Shown here in pieces: positions 38,481 through 46,322 of a stretch of 64,000 bases of DNA. Every line of letters starts with the position of its first letter. Position 1 is the first letter of the stretch. The position numbers and the translations under genes were made by a program. The stretch spans positions 3,798,501-3,862,500 of the forward strand of contig NZ_CP032311.1 of the NCBI RefSeq assembly GCF_004803755.1, in the 5' to 3' direction. The DNA comes from Pseudomonas sp. DG56-2 (lineage in GTDB: Bacteria; Pseudomonadota; Gammaproteobacteria; Pseudomonadales; Pseudomonadaceae). The notes beneath the pieces are model-generated. The model did no database searches. It had not been told where the DNA came from and saw only the letters and a list, made by a program, of their open reading frames with translations.

Positions 38481-39803
38481 ATGCTCCGCCATCTCAGCCT
38501 GTTTCTTGCCTGTTTGCTTCCGATCTTCGCTTGTGCCACCACCGATGAGTCGGTGCTGCTGCGCATCCAGGGTTCCAATACCATTGGCGCTACGCTGGCC
38601 CCGGCGCTGGTCAAAGGTTTGCTGGAGGCCCAGGGGGCTCGTCAGATCATGGTCGATTCGACCGAGACGGCCAATGAGCTTCGCGTCCGGGCTGTTGATT
38701 CCCAGGGCAAAGCAGTTCGTATCGACATCGCCGCTCACGGCTCCAGCACCGGCTTCACTGCGCTCAAAACGGGCCAGGCAGATCTGGCCGCCGCTTCGCG
38801 CCCGATCAAGCCCAACGAGCTGAGCGAACTTCGCGCACTGGGCGACTTGAACAATACAAGCGCTGAACAGATTATCGGCCTGGATGGCGTGGCGGTCATC
38901 GTGCATCCCGACAACCCCCTGCCTCAATTGAGTATCGCTCAACTGGCAGGAATTTTTGCCGGCAAGATCACCACCTGGGATGAATTGGGCCTGGGTAGAG
39001 GAGCAATTCATCTGTACGCCCGGGACGACCGCTCCGGTACCTTCGAAACCTTCAAGGCGCTGGTACTCGATCCTGCCGCACAGACCCTGGCTTTGGCTGC
39101 GCAACGCTTCGAATCGGCGGATCAGTTGACCCGTGGGGTGCTGGCTGACCGCCAGGCCATTGGTTTCAGCAGTTTGGCCTCTGTCCATGGCGCCAAGGTG
39201 CTGGCTATTGCGGATGGCGCCTCGCGCCCCATGTTGCCCAGCCCCACGTTGGTGGCCAGTGAGGACTATCCATTGTCCCGCCGCCTGTATTTCTACCTCC
39301 CTCCCCTCCAGCCTGCGCCGTGGGCCCTGGCACTGGTGGAGTTCGCGCAAAGTCCGAAGGGGCAAGCCATCGTCACCGGCAACGGTTTTGTCGGCCAGCA
39401 AATCCATGCATCGCAAGTCCCGGCTACTGATGAAATGCCAGCGTCTTATCGCACCTTGGCACGCAATGCCCAGCGCCTGTCGGTGAATTTCCGTTTTCAG
39501 GAAGGTAACGCCAACCTCGACAACAAGGCGATACGCGACGTGCAGCGGCTGGTCGAGTTTTTGCGTCATAACAATAAGCTCGACCGCGATGTGGTGTTGG
39601 TTGGCTTTGGCGACGCCAAGCCTGACCCCGAGCGTGCCAGCCTGCTTTCCCGCCTACGCGCCATGGCGGTGCGCCGCGAGCTCGCCAGGCAAGGCGTCAC
39701 ACTGCGCGAGGTGGTCGGCATGGGCGACGACCTGCCGGTAGCAACCAACTCGGATGAAGAAGGCCGAATTCGCAATCGACGGGTCGAAGTCTGGGTCTAC
39801 TGA
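38481..39803 (+). CDS. PstS-like phosphate-binding domain fused to an OmpA domain
   Basis: This 440-aa exported protein combines a PstS-type binding domain ('RIQGSNTIGATLAPAL', 'AHGSSTGFTALKTGQADLAA', 'RDDRSGTFETFK') in residues about 25-315 with a C-terminal OmpA peptidoglycan-binding domain ('FQEGNANLDNKAIRDVQRL', 'GFGDAKPDP', 'EEGRIRNRRVEVWVY'). GTG 38469 would lengthen it by four residues, but the predicted transcript start favours ATG 38481. The signal peptide ends around 'PIFACA'; a lipoprotein is possible but the lipobox is poor. The PHO box upstream predicts induction by phosphate limitation. Confidence 0.88.
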   Translation: MLRHLSLFLACLLPIFACATTDESVLLRIQGSNTIGATLAPALVKGLLEAQGARQIMVDSTETANELRVRAVDSQGKAVRIDIAAHGSSTGFTALKTGQADLAAASRPIKPNELSELRALGDLNNTSAEQIIGLDGVAVIVHPDNPLPQLSIAQLAGIFAGKITTWDELGLGRGAIHLYARDDRSGTFETFKALVLDPAAQTLALAAQRFESADQLTRGVLADRQAIGFSSLASVHGAKVLAIADGASRPMLPSPTLVASEDYPLSRRLYFYLPPLQPAPWALALVEFAQSPKGQAIVTGNGFVGQQIHASQVPATDEMPASYRTLARNAQRLSVNFRFQEGNANLDNKAIRDVQRLVEFLRHNNKLDRDVVLVGFGDAKPDPERASLLSRLRAMAVRRELARQGVTLREVVGMGDDLPVATNSDEEGRIRNRRVEVWVY

Positions 39804-39967
39804 GCACCCTGTTCCATTGCGCAAATATTTGTTACAGCCCCGATTGGGCGCACGCAGTTATCGCAACTAGGCTTGGGTAAGTGACGCCGGGCCCCTCTGA
39901 CGGCTGCCAAGCCGCCATGTCGGAGTCACTGTTGCGAACCGCAACGACGACAATCAAGGAGGGGCGC
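39804..39967 (+). promoter_or_regulatory. Structured leader of the TerC-family gene
   Basis: Two mutually exclusive stems can form: GGCTTGG (39870-39876) with CCAAGCC (39907-39913), or AGTGAC (39880-39885) with GTCACT (39925-39930). A third stem, GTTGCG (39931-39936) / CGCAAC (39940-39945), lies just before the AGGAGG ribosome site. Competing stems suggest a switch such as the pH- or Mn-responsive leader of E. coli alx. I could not confirm the conserved yybP-ykoY core by eye. Confidence 0.45.
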
Positions 39968-40975
39968 ATGGCGGCTCTACAGGCATTTCTCGACCACCAG
40001 TTTCTTGGCACCAGCATGTGGTTCTGGCTGGCATTCATCTCTATTGTTTTGACCCTGTTGATACTGGACCTGGGCGTCCTGCACCGCAAAGCTCACGAAA
40101 TCGAAATGCGCGAAAGCCTGCTGTTGTACGGCGGTTATTTCAGTGTGGGCGTATTGTTCGGTGGATGGATCTGGCTGGAGCTGGGCGCACAATCTGCCCT
40201 GGAGTTCTACACCGGTTTTCTGGTGGAGCAGTCATTGTCCATGGACAACGTGTTTGTCATGGCCATGATCTTCAGCTACTTCTCCATTCCTCGCCTTTAC
40301 CAGCACCGGGTGTTGTTCTGGGGCATCCTCGGGGTGGTGGTATTGCGGGCAATCATGATCGGTGTCGGTAGCGCACTGGTGCAGGAGTTCGCCTGGATTC
40401 TCTACGTGTTCGGCGCCTTCTTGCTGATTACCGGGGTCAAGATGTTGTTCTCTCGCGAGGAAGGTCACCCGGACCTGGCCAACAACGCAGTACTCAAGTT
40501 TGTACGCCGCCACCTGCGGGTCACCGACGACCTGCATGGCCCGCGCTTTTTTGTACGCCTCAAGGCTGCCGGACAGAACAAGGCCGTGCTGTTTGCCACC
40601 CCCTTGTTCCTGGCGTTGGTATTGATCGAGCTGGCAGACCTGGTATTTGCCGTAGACAGCGTGCCGGCAATCTTTGCAATTACCCAGGACCCGTTCATTG
40701 TCTATACCTCGAATATCTTCGCCATTCTCGGGCTGCGCGCGCTGTACTTCGCCCTGGCAGCGCTGATGCACCGTTTCGTGTACCTGAAATACGCCCTGGC
40801 CCTGGTGCTGATTTTCATCGGCAGCAAGATCTTCTATCACGGCCTGATTGGAGCGGTGCCGGCATGGCTATCGCTGAGTGTGACCCTGGGGCTTTTGACC
40901 GGTGGCGTGGTGCTGTCGCTGCTCAAGACCCGCGATCAACCATCACACCCGGCAAACTCTGGCAACCACAAATGA
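39968..40975 (+). CDS. TerC/Alx-family integral membrane protein
   Basis: This 335-aa protein has nine hydrophobic segments and both TerC hallmarks: 'EQSLSMDNVFVMAMIF' and 'ELADLVFAVDSVPAIFAIT', each with a conserved Asp in a membrane segment. Members include Alx (manganese export in E. coli) and TerC (tellurite resistance, metal loading of exported proteins). AGGAGG at 39957-39962 selects ATG 39968 over the longer frame. No other ter genes are near, so a role in manganese homeostasis is the more likely reading. Confidence 0.9.
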   Translation: MAALQAFLDHQFLGTSMWFWLAFISIVLTLLILDLGVLHRKAHEIEMRESLLLYGGYFSVGVLFGGWIWLELGAQSALEFYTGFLVEQSLSMDNVFVMAMIFSYFSIPRLYQHRVLFWGILGVVVLRAIMIGVGSALVQEFAWILYVFGAFLLITGVKMLFSREEGHPDLANNAVLKFVRRHLRVTDDLHGPRFFVRLKAAGQNKAVLFATPLFLALVLIELADLVFAVDSVPAIFAITQDPFIVYTSNIFAILGLRALYFALAALMHRFVYLKYALALVLIFIGSKIFYHGLIGAVPAWLSLSVTLGLLTGGVVLSLLKTRDQPSHPANSGNHK

Positions 40976-41001
40976 ACCAGGCCCGCAGTCGCGGGCCTGG
41001 T
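40976..41001. terminator. Bidirectional hairpin between terC-like and acyl-CoA dehydrogenase genes
   Basis: ACCAGGCCCGC at 40976-40986 pairs perfectly with GCGGGCCTGGT at 40991-41001 around an AGTC loop. It starts right after the TGA of the TerC gene and lies 17 bp from the stop of the convergent dehydrogenase. There is no T-run. Confidence 0.65.
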
Positions 41002-41017
41002 ATGCAAGGCGGGCAGA

Positions 41018-42247
41018 TCAATGCCCGCTGCGCAGCATTTCCTTTGGTACGTACTTGCCGATCTCGTACTTGCCGATCGCGGCACGGTGCACTTCGTCCG
41101 GACCGTCCGCCAGGCGCAGTGTGCGCTGCATCGCGTACATGTAGGCCAAGGGGAAATCACCACTCACCCCGGCACCGCCATGAATCTGGATTGCCCGGTC
41201 GATGACTTTCAAGGCCACATTCGGCGCCACCACTTTGATTTGCGCGATCTCACTGCGCGCCACTTTGTTACCTACGGTGTCCATCATGTAGGCCGCTTTG
41301 AGCGTCAGTAACCGAGCCATGTCTATTTCCATGCGCGAATCGGCGATCTTGTCGACGTTACCCCCCAGGCGCGCCAACGGACGACCGAATGCAGTGCGCT
41401 CCACCGAGCGCTTGCACATCAGTTCAAGGGCGCGCTCAGCCATGCCGATCGAGCGCATGCAATGGTGAATTCGTCCAGGGCCGAGACGCCCCTGGGCAAT
41501 CTCGAAACCGCGCCCTTCGCCTAGCAGCACGTTTTCGTAAGGTACTCGCACATTTTCGAACAGCACCTCGGCATGGCCATGGGGTGCGTCGTCATAACCG
41601 AACACCGGCAGCGGGCGAACAATTTTCACCCCCGGGGTATCGGTGGGCACCAGAATCATCGAGTGTTGTTGATGGCGCGGCCCCTCCGGGTTGCTCAAAC
41701 CCATGAAGATCATGATCTTGCAACGTGGATCGCAGGCACCTGAAGTCCACCATTTACGTCCATTGATCACCCACTCATCACCGTCGCGTACCGCTCGGGC
41801 GGCCATGTTAGTGGCATCGGAGGACGCTACATCGGGTTCTGTCATGGCGAAGGCGGAACGGATATCGCCGCGCAGCAGCGGTTCCAGCCACCGGCGCTTC
41901 TGCTCCTCGTTGGCGTAACGCACCAGCACTTCCATGTTGCCCGTGTCGGGCGCCGAGCAATTGAACGGTTCAGGCCCCAACAGCGAACGGCCCATGATCT
42001 CAGCCAGTGGCGCATATTCCAGATTGGTCAGCCCCGCTCCCAGTTCCGATTCGGGCAGGAACAGGTTCCACAGACCTTCCGCCTTGGCCTTGTTCTTCAA
42101 CGTTTCCATGATTGCAGTGGGCTGCCAGCGATCGCCCGCGGCGACTTCACGCTCGAACACCGCCTCGGCGGGATAGACATAAGCATCCATAAACGCAGTG
42201 ACGCGTTCACGCAGCGCCTGAACCTTGGGTGAATAGGCAAAATCCAT
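41018..42247 (-). CDS. Acyl-CoA dehydrogenase (ACAD10/11-like)
   Basis: This 409-aa FAD enzyme oxidises an acyl-CoA to the trans-2-enoyl-CoA. Family signatures are '[16 protein letters not shown]', '[18 protein letters not shown]', '[20 protein letters not shown]' and '[19 protein letters not shown]'. The set, with the 'ASSDATN' and 'KWWTSGA' motifs, is typical of long/branched-chain or ACAD10/11-type enzymes; the exact chain length is unknown. It is divergent from a LysR regulator, which probably controls it. Confidence 0.93.
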   Translation of the reverse strand: MDFAYSPKVQALRERVTAFMDAYVYPAEAVFEREVAAGDRWQPTAIMETLKNKAKAEGLWNLFLPESELGAGLTNLEYAPLAEIMGRSLLGPEPFNCSAPDTGNMEVLVRYANEEQKRRWLEPLLRGDIRSAFAMTEPDVASSDATNMAARAVRDGDEWVINGRKWWTSGACDPRCKIMIFMGLSNPEGPRHQQHSMILVPTDTPGVKIVRPLPVFGYDDAPHGHAEVLFENVRVPYENVLLGEGRGFEIAQGRLGPGRIHHCMRSIGMAERALELMCKRSVERTAFGRPLARLGGNVDKIADSRMEIDMARLLTLKAAYMMDTVGNKVARSEIAQIKVVAPNVALKVIDRAIQIHGGAGVSGDFPLAYMYAMQRTLRLADGPDEVHRAAIGKYEIGKYVPKEMLRSGH

Positions 42248-42337
42248 TGGCAGTACCTTTTGTGGAAAGGGGATCTGAACAAGAGCCTAGATCAGCAAGT
42301 AAAATCCACCTAGTCTATTCTCGGCGTGTATAAACAT

Positions 42338-42354
42338 TCATAACCAATATATGA
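42338..42354. promoter_or_regulatory. Dyad TCATA-N7-TATGA in the divergent promoter
   Basis: A perfect 5-bp inverted repeat with 7-nt spacer lies about 35 bp before the lysR start and 90 bp before the dehydrogenase start, in an A/T-rich patch. The size and symmetry suit a LysR-type operator. Confidence 0.55.
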
Positions 42355-42389
42355 TTCGCCCATAACATCGACAAAAAAGAGCAGCGCCC

Positions 42390-43325
42390 ATGAACCTGAG
42401 CAAGGTCGACCTCAATCTGTTCATCGTCTTCGATGCGATTTACACCGAAGCCAACTTGACCCGTGCCGGGCAGATTGTCGGCATTACCCAGCCTGCGGTA
42501 TCCAATGCCCTGGCGCGCCTGCGTGAAACCTTCAACGATCCGCTGTTCGTGCGTACCGCACAGGGCATGGTACCGACGCCAATGGCTCAGAACATCATTG
42601 GTCCAGTGCGCAATGCCCTGTCGCTGCTGCGTGTTTCGGTGCAAGAGAGCCGCATCTTCAACCCCCTGCAGGCGAACAAGACCTTCCGCATAAGTATGAC
42701 CGACCTGACCGAGGCGGTGATTCTGCCGCCGCTGTTCCAGCGTTTACGCCGCCTGGCCCCGGCAGTAGTAATTGAAAGTTTCCTGTGCAAGCGCCGCGAG
42801 ACCACCAAGGAGCTGGCTGCCGGCCGCCTGGATTTTGCCGTCGACGCGCCGCTCAACACTGACCCGCAGGTACGTCACGTCAAGTTGATGCAGGACCAGT
42901 ACGTGTGCGCCATGCGCCACGGCCATCCGCTGACCAAAGAAAAACTCAGCCTGGAAGATTACCTGGGCCTTACCCACATCCATATATCCAGCCGACGCAA
43001 CGGTTTGGGCTATGTCGACCTGGCGCTTGGAAAAATGGGTGTACAGCGAAAGATCGCCTTGCGCTCCCAGCATTACCTAATGGCTTCCCAGGTGCTGCAG
43101 CAAACCGATATGGTGATGACGGTGCCGGAGCGCTTCGCTCGGCGCCACCAGCTCAACTATCTGAGCCTGCCGGTGAATGGTGTGCCGCCGCTGGAAACTC
43201 ACCTGTACTGGCATGAAAGCACTGACCAGGACCCGGCCAACCGTTGGATGCGCGAACAGATTATCGAATTGTGCCAGGCGGTGGTCGCTCAAGATGAGCG
43301 CGCGGCCGAGGCTGAATCTCGTTAG
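42390..43325 (+). CDS. LysR-family transcriptional regulator
   Basis: This 311-aa protein starts with the LysR winged helix ('DLNLFIVFDAIYTEANLTRA', 'ITQPAVSNALARLRETFNDPLFVRT') and continues with a type-2 periplasmic-binding-like effector domain. The form 'VDLNLFIVFDAIYTE…QGMVPTPMA' puts it in the NodD/NahR-like branch. It is divergent from the acyl-CoA dehydrogenase, with a dyad between them, so regulation of that gene by an acyl-CoA or aromatic effector is a reasonable guess. Confidence 0.92.
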   Translation: MNLSKVDLNLFIVFDAIYTEANLTRAGQIVGITQPAVSNALARLRETFNDPLFVRTAQGMVPTPMAQNIIGPVRNALSLLRVSVQESRIFNPLQANKTFRISMTDLTEAVILPPLFQRLRRLAPAVVIESFLCKRRETTKELAAGRLDFAVDAPLNTDPQVRHVKLMQDQYVCAMRHGHPLTKEKLSLEDYLGLTHIHISSRRNGLGYVDLALGKMGVQRKIALRSQHYLMASQVLQQTDMVMTVPERFARRHQLNYLSLPVNGVPPLETHLYWHESTDQDPANRWMREQIIELCQAVVAQDERAAEAESR

Positions 43326-43375
43326 CTGCGGGTCAAACCAGTAACGCTCGGCACAAGCATCGTCGCAAGACGTGC

Positions 43376-43392
43376 TTGACGTATACGTAAAC
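43376..43392. promoter_or_regulatory. LiuR-type operator
   Basis: TTGACGTATACGTAAAC contains the perfect palindrome ACGTATACGT, with TTG/AAA flanks that resemble LiuR operators (TTGACGTnnACGTAAA type). TTGACG may also be the -35 of liuR, so the gene is probably autoregulated. Confidence 0.72.
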
Positions 43393-43434
43393 CTGCAATT
43401 AGGTTAGCTCATGCCCCTTTCCCCGAGCCTGACC

Positions 43435-43836
43435 ATGAGCAGCCAGACCTACAGCATCTCCGACCTGTCCCGAGAACTGGATATCACCACCCGTGCCATT
43501 CGCTTCTATGAAGAGCAAGGCTTGCTCAGCCCCGAACGTCGGGGCCTGGAACGGGTTTATTCAGCCCGTGACAAGGTTAGCCTGAAGCTGATACTGCGCG
43601 GCAAGCGTATCGGCTTTTCCTTGGCCGAGTGCCGCGAGCTGATCGAACTCTATGACCCGACCAGCGGCAACCTCAAACAATTACACAGCATGCTGGCCAA
43701 AATTTCTGAACGTCGTGCCCAGCTCGAACAGCAACTGCTCGATATCCAGCAGATGCAACTGGAGCTGGACACCGCTGAAGAGCGCTGCGAACAAGCGCTG
43801 GCCGTCACCTTGAAGAACCAGAAGAACAGCCACTGA
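43435..43836 (+). CDS. liuR: MerR-family regulator LiuR
   Basis: This 133-aa protein has the MerR helix-turn-helix ('YSISDLSRELDITTRAIRFYEEQGL', as YSISDLSRELDITTR and AIRFYEEQGL) and a C-terminal coiled coil, but not the Cys pattern of metal sensors. It is close to LiuR, which controls leucine/isovalerate degradation. The frame opens at ATG 43411, but that lies only 19 nt from the operator; ATG 43435 gives the family N-terminus (MSSQTYSISDL). mvaB follows after 19 nt. The liuABCD genes are not in the window. Confidence 0.88.
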   Translation: MSSQTYSISDLSRELDITTRAIRFYEEQGLLSPERRGLERVYSARDKVSLKLILRGKRIGFSLAECRELIELYDPTSGNLKQLHSMLAKISERRAQLEQQLLDIQQMQLELDTAEERCEQALAVTLKNQKNSH

Positions 43837-43855
43837 GCCCCGAGGAATTTGCGCC

Positions 43856-44755
43856 ATGTCATTGCCTGAAAAAGTTCGCCTGGTCGAAGTCGGCCCTCGC
43901 GACGGTCTGCAGAACGAAGCACAGCCGATCAACGTGGCCGACAAGGTCCGTCTGGTGGATGACTTAACCGCTGCGGGCCTCTCCTATATTGAAGTGGGCA
44001 GTTTCGTCTCACCGAAGTGGGTGCCGCAAATGGCAGGTTCTGCCGAGGTGTTTGCCAACATTCGCCAGCAACCAGGTGTTACCTACGCAGCATTGGCGCC
44101 GAACCTGCGTGGATTCGAGGATGCCCTTACCGCTGGTGTGAAGGAAGTAGCGGTGTTCGCTGCGGCATCCGAAGCGTTTTCCCAGCGCAACATCAACTGC
44201 TCCATCAGCGAGAGCCTGGCGCGCTTCGCGCCGATCATGGACGCGGCCCGCCAGCACGGCGTGCGTGTGCGCGGCTATGTGTCCTGCGTACTGGGCTGTC
44301 CCTATGAAGGTGCAGTCAGCGCCGAGCAGGTAGCACCTGTGGCTCGGGAGCTGTTCGAGATGGGCTGCTACGAAGTGTCGTTGGGCGACACTATCGGCAC
44401 CGGCACCCCAGGCTCCACCCGCCGCCTGTTTGAGGTGGTCGCCGCCCATGTGCCCCGCGCGCAGTTGGCCGGGCACTTCCACGACACCTACGGCCAAGCA
44501 CTGGCAAACATTTATGCCAGCCTGCTTGAAGACATCACGGTATTCGACAGCTCCGTCGCTGGGTTGGGTGGCTGTCCCTACGCCAAAGGCGCCAGCGGTA
44601 ACGTCGCCAGTGAGGATGTGTTGTACATGCTCCAGGGCCTGGGTATCGAAACCGGTATCAACCTGGAGCAGTTGATCGACGCGGGCTCGCGGATCAGCAC
44701 TGTTCTGGGTCGTACCAGCGGCTCCCGGGTAGCACGCGCCCGTCTCGCGCAATAA
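43856..44755 (+). CDS. mvaB: Hydroxymethylglutaryl-CoA lyase
   Basis: This 299-aa TIM-barrel enzyme cleaves HMG-CoA to acetoacetate and acetyl-CoA, the last step of leucine degradation. It shows 'VGPRDGLQNE' (catalytic Arg/Asp), 'HFHDTYGQALANIYASL' (metal-binding His pair) and the signature loop 'SVAGLGGCPYAKGASGNVA' with the catalytic Cys. It is also called liuE. It is co-transcribed with liuR and followed by a GC hairpin at 44771-44790. Confidence 0.96.
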   Translation: MSLPEKVRLVEVGPRDGLQNEAQPINVADKVRLVDDLTAAGLSYIEVGSFVSPKWVPQMAGSAEVFANIRQQPGVTYAALAPNLRGFEDALTAGVKEVAVFAAASEAFSQRNINCSISESLARFAPIMDAARQHGVRVRGYVSCVLGCPYEGAVSAEQVAPVARELFEMGCYEVSLGDTIGTGTPGSTRRLFEVVAAHVPRAQLAGHFHDTYGQALANIYASLLEDITVFDSSVAGLGGCPYAKGASGNVASEDVLYMLQGLGIETGINLEQLIDAGSRISTVLGRTSGSRVARARLAQ

Positions 44756-44770
44756 CCCTCCACAGCCAGC

Positions 44771-44790
44771 CGGGGGTGTTACCGCCCCCG
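44771..44790 (+). terminator. Hairpin after mvaB
   Basis: CGGGGG at 44771-44776 pairs with CCCCCG at 44785-44790, extended inward by T-G and G-C pairs. It begins 16 bp after the mvaB stop. The T-run is poor. Confidence 0.6.
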
Positions 44791-44898
44791 CACTTTCCAG
44801 AGAAAAACCGGGTAACACGGAAACAAATCGACAAATCCTCTCGCACCAATTTCCCGCCATAATTCTTAAGTCATTGATTTTGCTAGACTTTAAAAAGT

Positions 44899-44914
44899 TG
44901 GCACGGCATCTGCT
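44899..44914 (+). promoter_or_regulatory. Sigma-54 promoter of CrcY
   Basis: TTGGCACGGCATCTGCT at 44898-44914 has GG at 44900-44901 and GC at 44912-44913 with exactly 10 nt between, and the -24 element TGGCACG is a full match. Transcription should start near 44925. In P. putida the crc RNAs are activated by CbrB with RpoN. Confidence 0.9.
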
Positions 44915-44924
44915 ATATCTTTGG

Positions 44925-45285
44925 TACAAGAACAACAAAAATACGAAACACCTAATAAAAATAAGACGTAACGACTCTGACATAACAAGAACAACACGAC
45001 AGAGACGCAGCTAACAGATTTTTTTGGAGAGGATGTGCTTTTCTGGGGCTCGCCCCGCAACCTGACAGAAAACAATAAAACTACCCTGAGGTAGCGAAGG
45101 TCACGGTTGGATCAGTAATGATGAGAGTAGATCAGCGCTCAAAAAAATACGTTTGCTCTTGATCCCGGATGGGGATCGCCAGTGACAAGAGGCAACGGTC
45201 GCCAAAAACAATAATAGGCCGCCCTCCAATAACAAAAAAAGAGCACGCAACAATCTTTGAGGGGAGCTTAGGCTCCCCTCAGTGC
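44925..45285 (+). ncRNA. crcY: CrcY small RNA (Hfq/Crc-sequestering)
   Basis: The RNA lies between mvaB and an mgtC-family gene, the location recalled for crcY in P. putida. Its length is about 360 nt. It carries at least six A-rich AAnAAnAA motifs, the target of Hfq/Crc: 44931-44938, 44954-44961, 44984-44991, 45071-45078, 45207-45214 and 45228-45235. A sigma-54 promoter precedes it and a 10-bp hairpin ends it. CrcY and CrcZ bind Hfq-Crc and relieve catabolite repression when preferred carbon runs out. The ends are predicted from sequence only. Confidence 0.92.
45258..45281. terminator. Hairpin ending CrcY and containing the mgtC stop
   Basis: TGAGGGGAGC at 45258-45267 pairs perfectly with GCTCCCCTCA at 45272-45281 around TTAG. 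The stop codon of the convergent mgtC-family gene (45279-45281) is inside the stem. No long T-run follows on either strand. Confidence 0.75.
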
Positions 45286-45830
45286 TTCCTGCCTTCCTTG
45301 TTTTCGTCCTCGTTTTCATTCTTGTCAGTTTCCAGCTTGTCCACCACCCAAGGCATGACGCCCAGCACCAGCAGCGCCAGCAGTGTACTGATGACTGCGG
45401 TAGCTTCACGCCCCATACCGGCGGCGACACCGATGGCAGCGGTCATCCATAACCCGGCAGCGGTGGTCAGCCCTTTGACATGACTGGAATCTTCTTGATC
45501 TCGCCCTTTGAGTATGGTGCCTGCACCAAGAAAGCCGATACCGGCAACAATGCCCTGCACCACCCGGCTCAAACCCGCATCATCGATACCGGCCATGCGT
45601 GGCACCAGGATGAACAGCGCCGCGCCCATAGCCACCAGCATGTGCGTGCGCACCCCGGCCGCCTTACCCTTTAGTTCACGCTCAAAGCCCAGTACAGCCC
45701 CGAGCAGGGCTGCCATGAGCATGCGTATCGTTACCTGAGTCAGTTGCTTGGCATCATTGATGTCGGCGAACTCAGCGACCAGGGTCAACCAGACTTGCTG
45801 CCACCAGGTGTCCATCGGCGTAGTCCGCAT
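45279..45830 (-). CDS. MgtC/SapB-family membrane protein
   Basis: This 183-aa protein has the MgtC-family N-terminal membrane domain of about five helices: 'MLMAALLGAVLGFERELKGKAAGVRTHMLV' (as MLMAALLGAVLGFERE and AAGVRTHMLVAMGAALF) and 'GIGFLGAGTILK', 'GLTTAAGLWMTAAIG'. The C-terminus is a short charged tail (…NENEDENKEGRKH) in place of the ACT-like domain of virulence MgtC. A role at low magnesium is possible but not shown. Its stop overlaps the CrcY terminator. Confidence 0.9.
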   Translation of the reverse strand: MRTTPMDTWWQQVWLTLVAEFADINDAKQLTQVTIRMLMAALLGAVLGFERELKGKAAGVRTHMLVAMGAALFILVPRMAGIDDAGLSRVVQGIVAGIGFLGAGTILKGRDQEDSSHVKGLTTAAGLWMTAAIGVAAGMGREATAVISTLLALLVLGVMPWVVDKLETDKNENEDENKEGRKH

Positions 45831-45961
45831 TCAACGAGGGTTAATGCATGGACCACAGCCTACGGCTAAAAGTGCAGTGCATACCGCTGATCGGTTTATC
45901 CCAGTAACCGCGCGCACGCGGGAGTCCAAATCCGTAACTCCGACGATCTGAGGACGCTGAC

Positions 45962-46201
45962 ATGACTATTGAAATTGATCAAAATAATCAGCGCTGCACG
46001 CTGATTGCCGACGACCTGCGCATCGAAGGTGCCGCTACGGACGTAACGGTGGTGACCGATGAACACCTGCGCATGTCGGTGGCCGAACTTGCCGGCCAGC
46101 GCGTACCGATCACTGAAGCAGAAGCCGATGCGCTGACTGTAGCGGGTGCGGTGGATGGTCGCAGGCATCTCAAGGTAAGCGAGGAAGGCTCGATAATCTG
46201 A
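45962..46201 (+). CDS. DUF3203-family small protein
   Basis: This 79-aa acidic cytoplasmic protein ('ITEAEADALTVAGAVDGRRHLK' near the C-terminus) belongs to a small family seen mostly in Pseudomonas; the function is unknown. GAGGA lies 7-11 nt before ATG 45962. It lies between the divergent mgtC-family gene and ccoG. Confidence 0.75.
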   Translation: MTIEIDQNNQRCTLIADDLRIEGAATDVTVVTDEHLRMSVAELAGQRVPITEAEADALTVAGAVDGRRHLKVSEEGSII

Positions 46202-46224
46202 GGCCTGCACGGATCTACCGAAAA

Positions 46225-46254
46225 ATCTGATACGGTTTTTATCGAAATATCTGA
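46225..46254. promoter_or_regulatory. Direct repeat ATCTGA upstream of ccoG
   Basis: ATCTGA occurs at 46225-46230 and again at 46249-46254, 24 bp apart, with TATCGA between, in an A/T-rich patch. Direct repeats of this spacing are common for MocR-type regulators, and a MocR gene lies just downstream of ccoG. Confidence 0.45.
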
Positions 46255-46322
46255 GTCTGTTATGCAAACAGATGGGGCGCCATAGTGCTCTGGCCTGATC
46301 GAGGCCTGATGAGCGACGAACC

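Noticed and set aside
43676..43681. Possible metal-sensing role for the MerR-type protein
   Set aside because: The Cys residues that bind metal in CueR/ZntR-type proteins are missing, and the LiuR-like operator and mvaB neighbour fit leucine catabolism.
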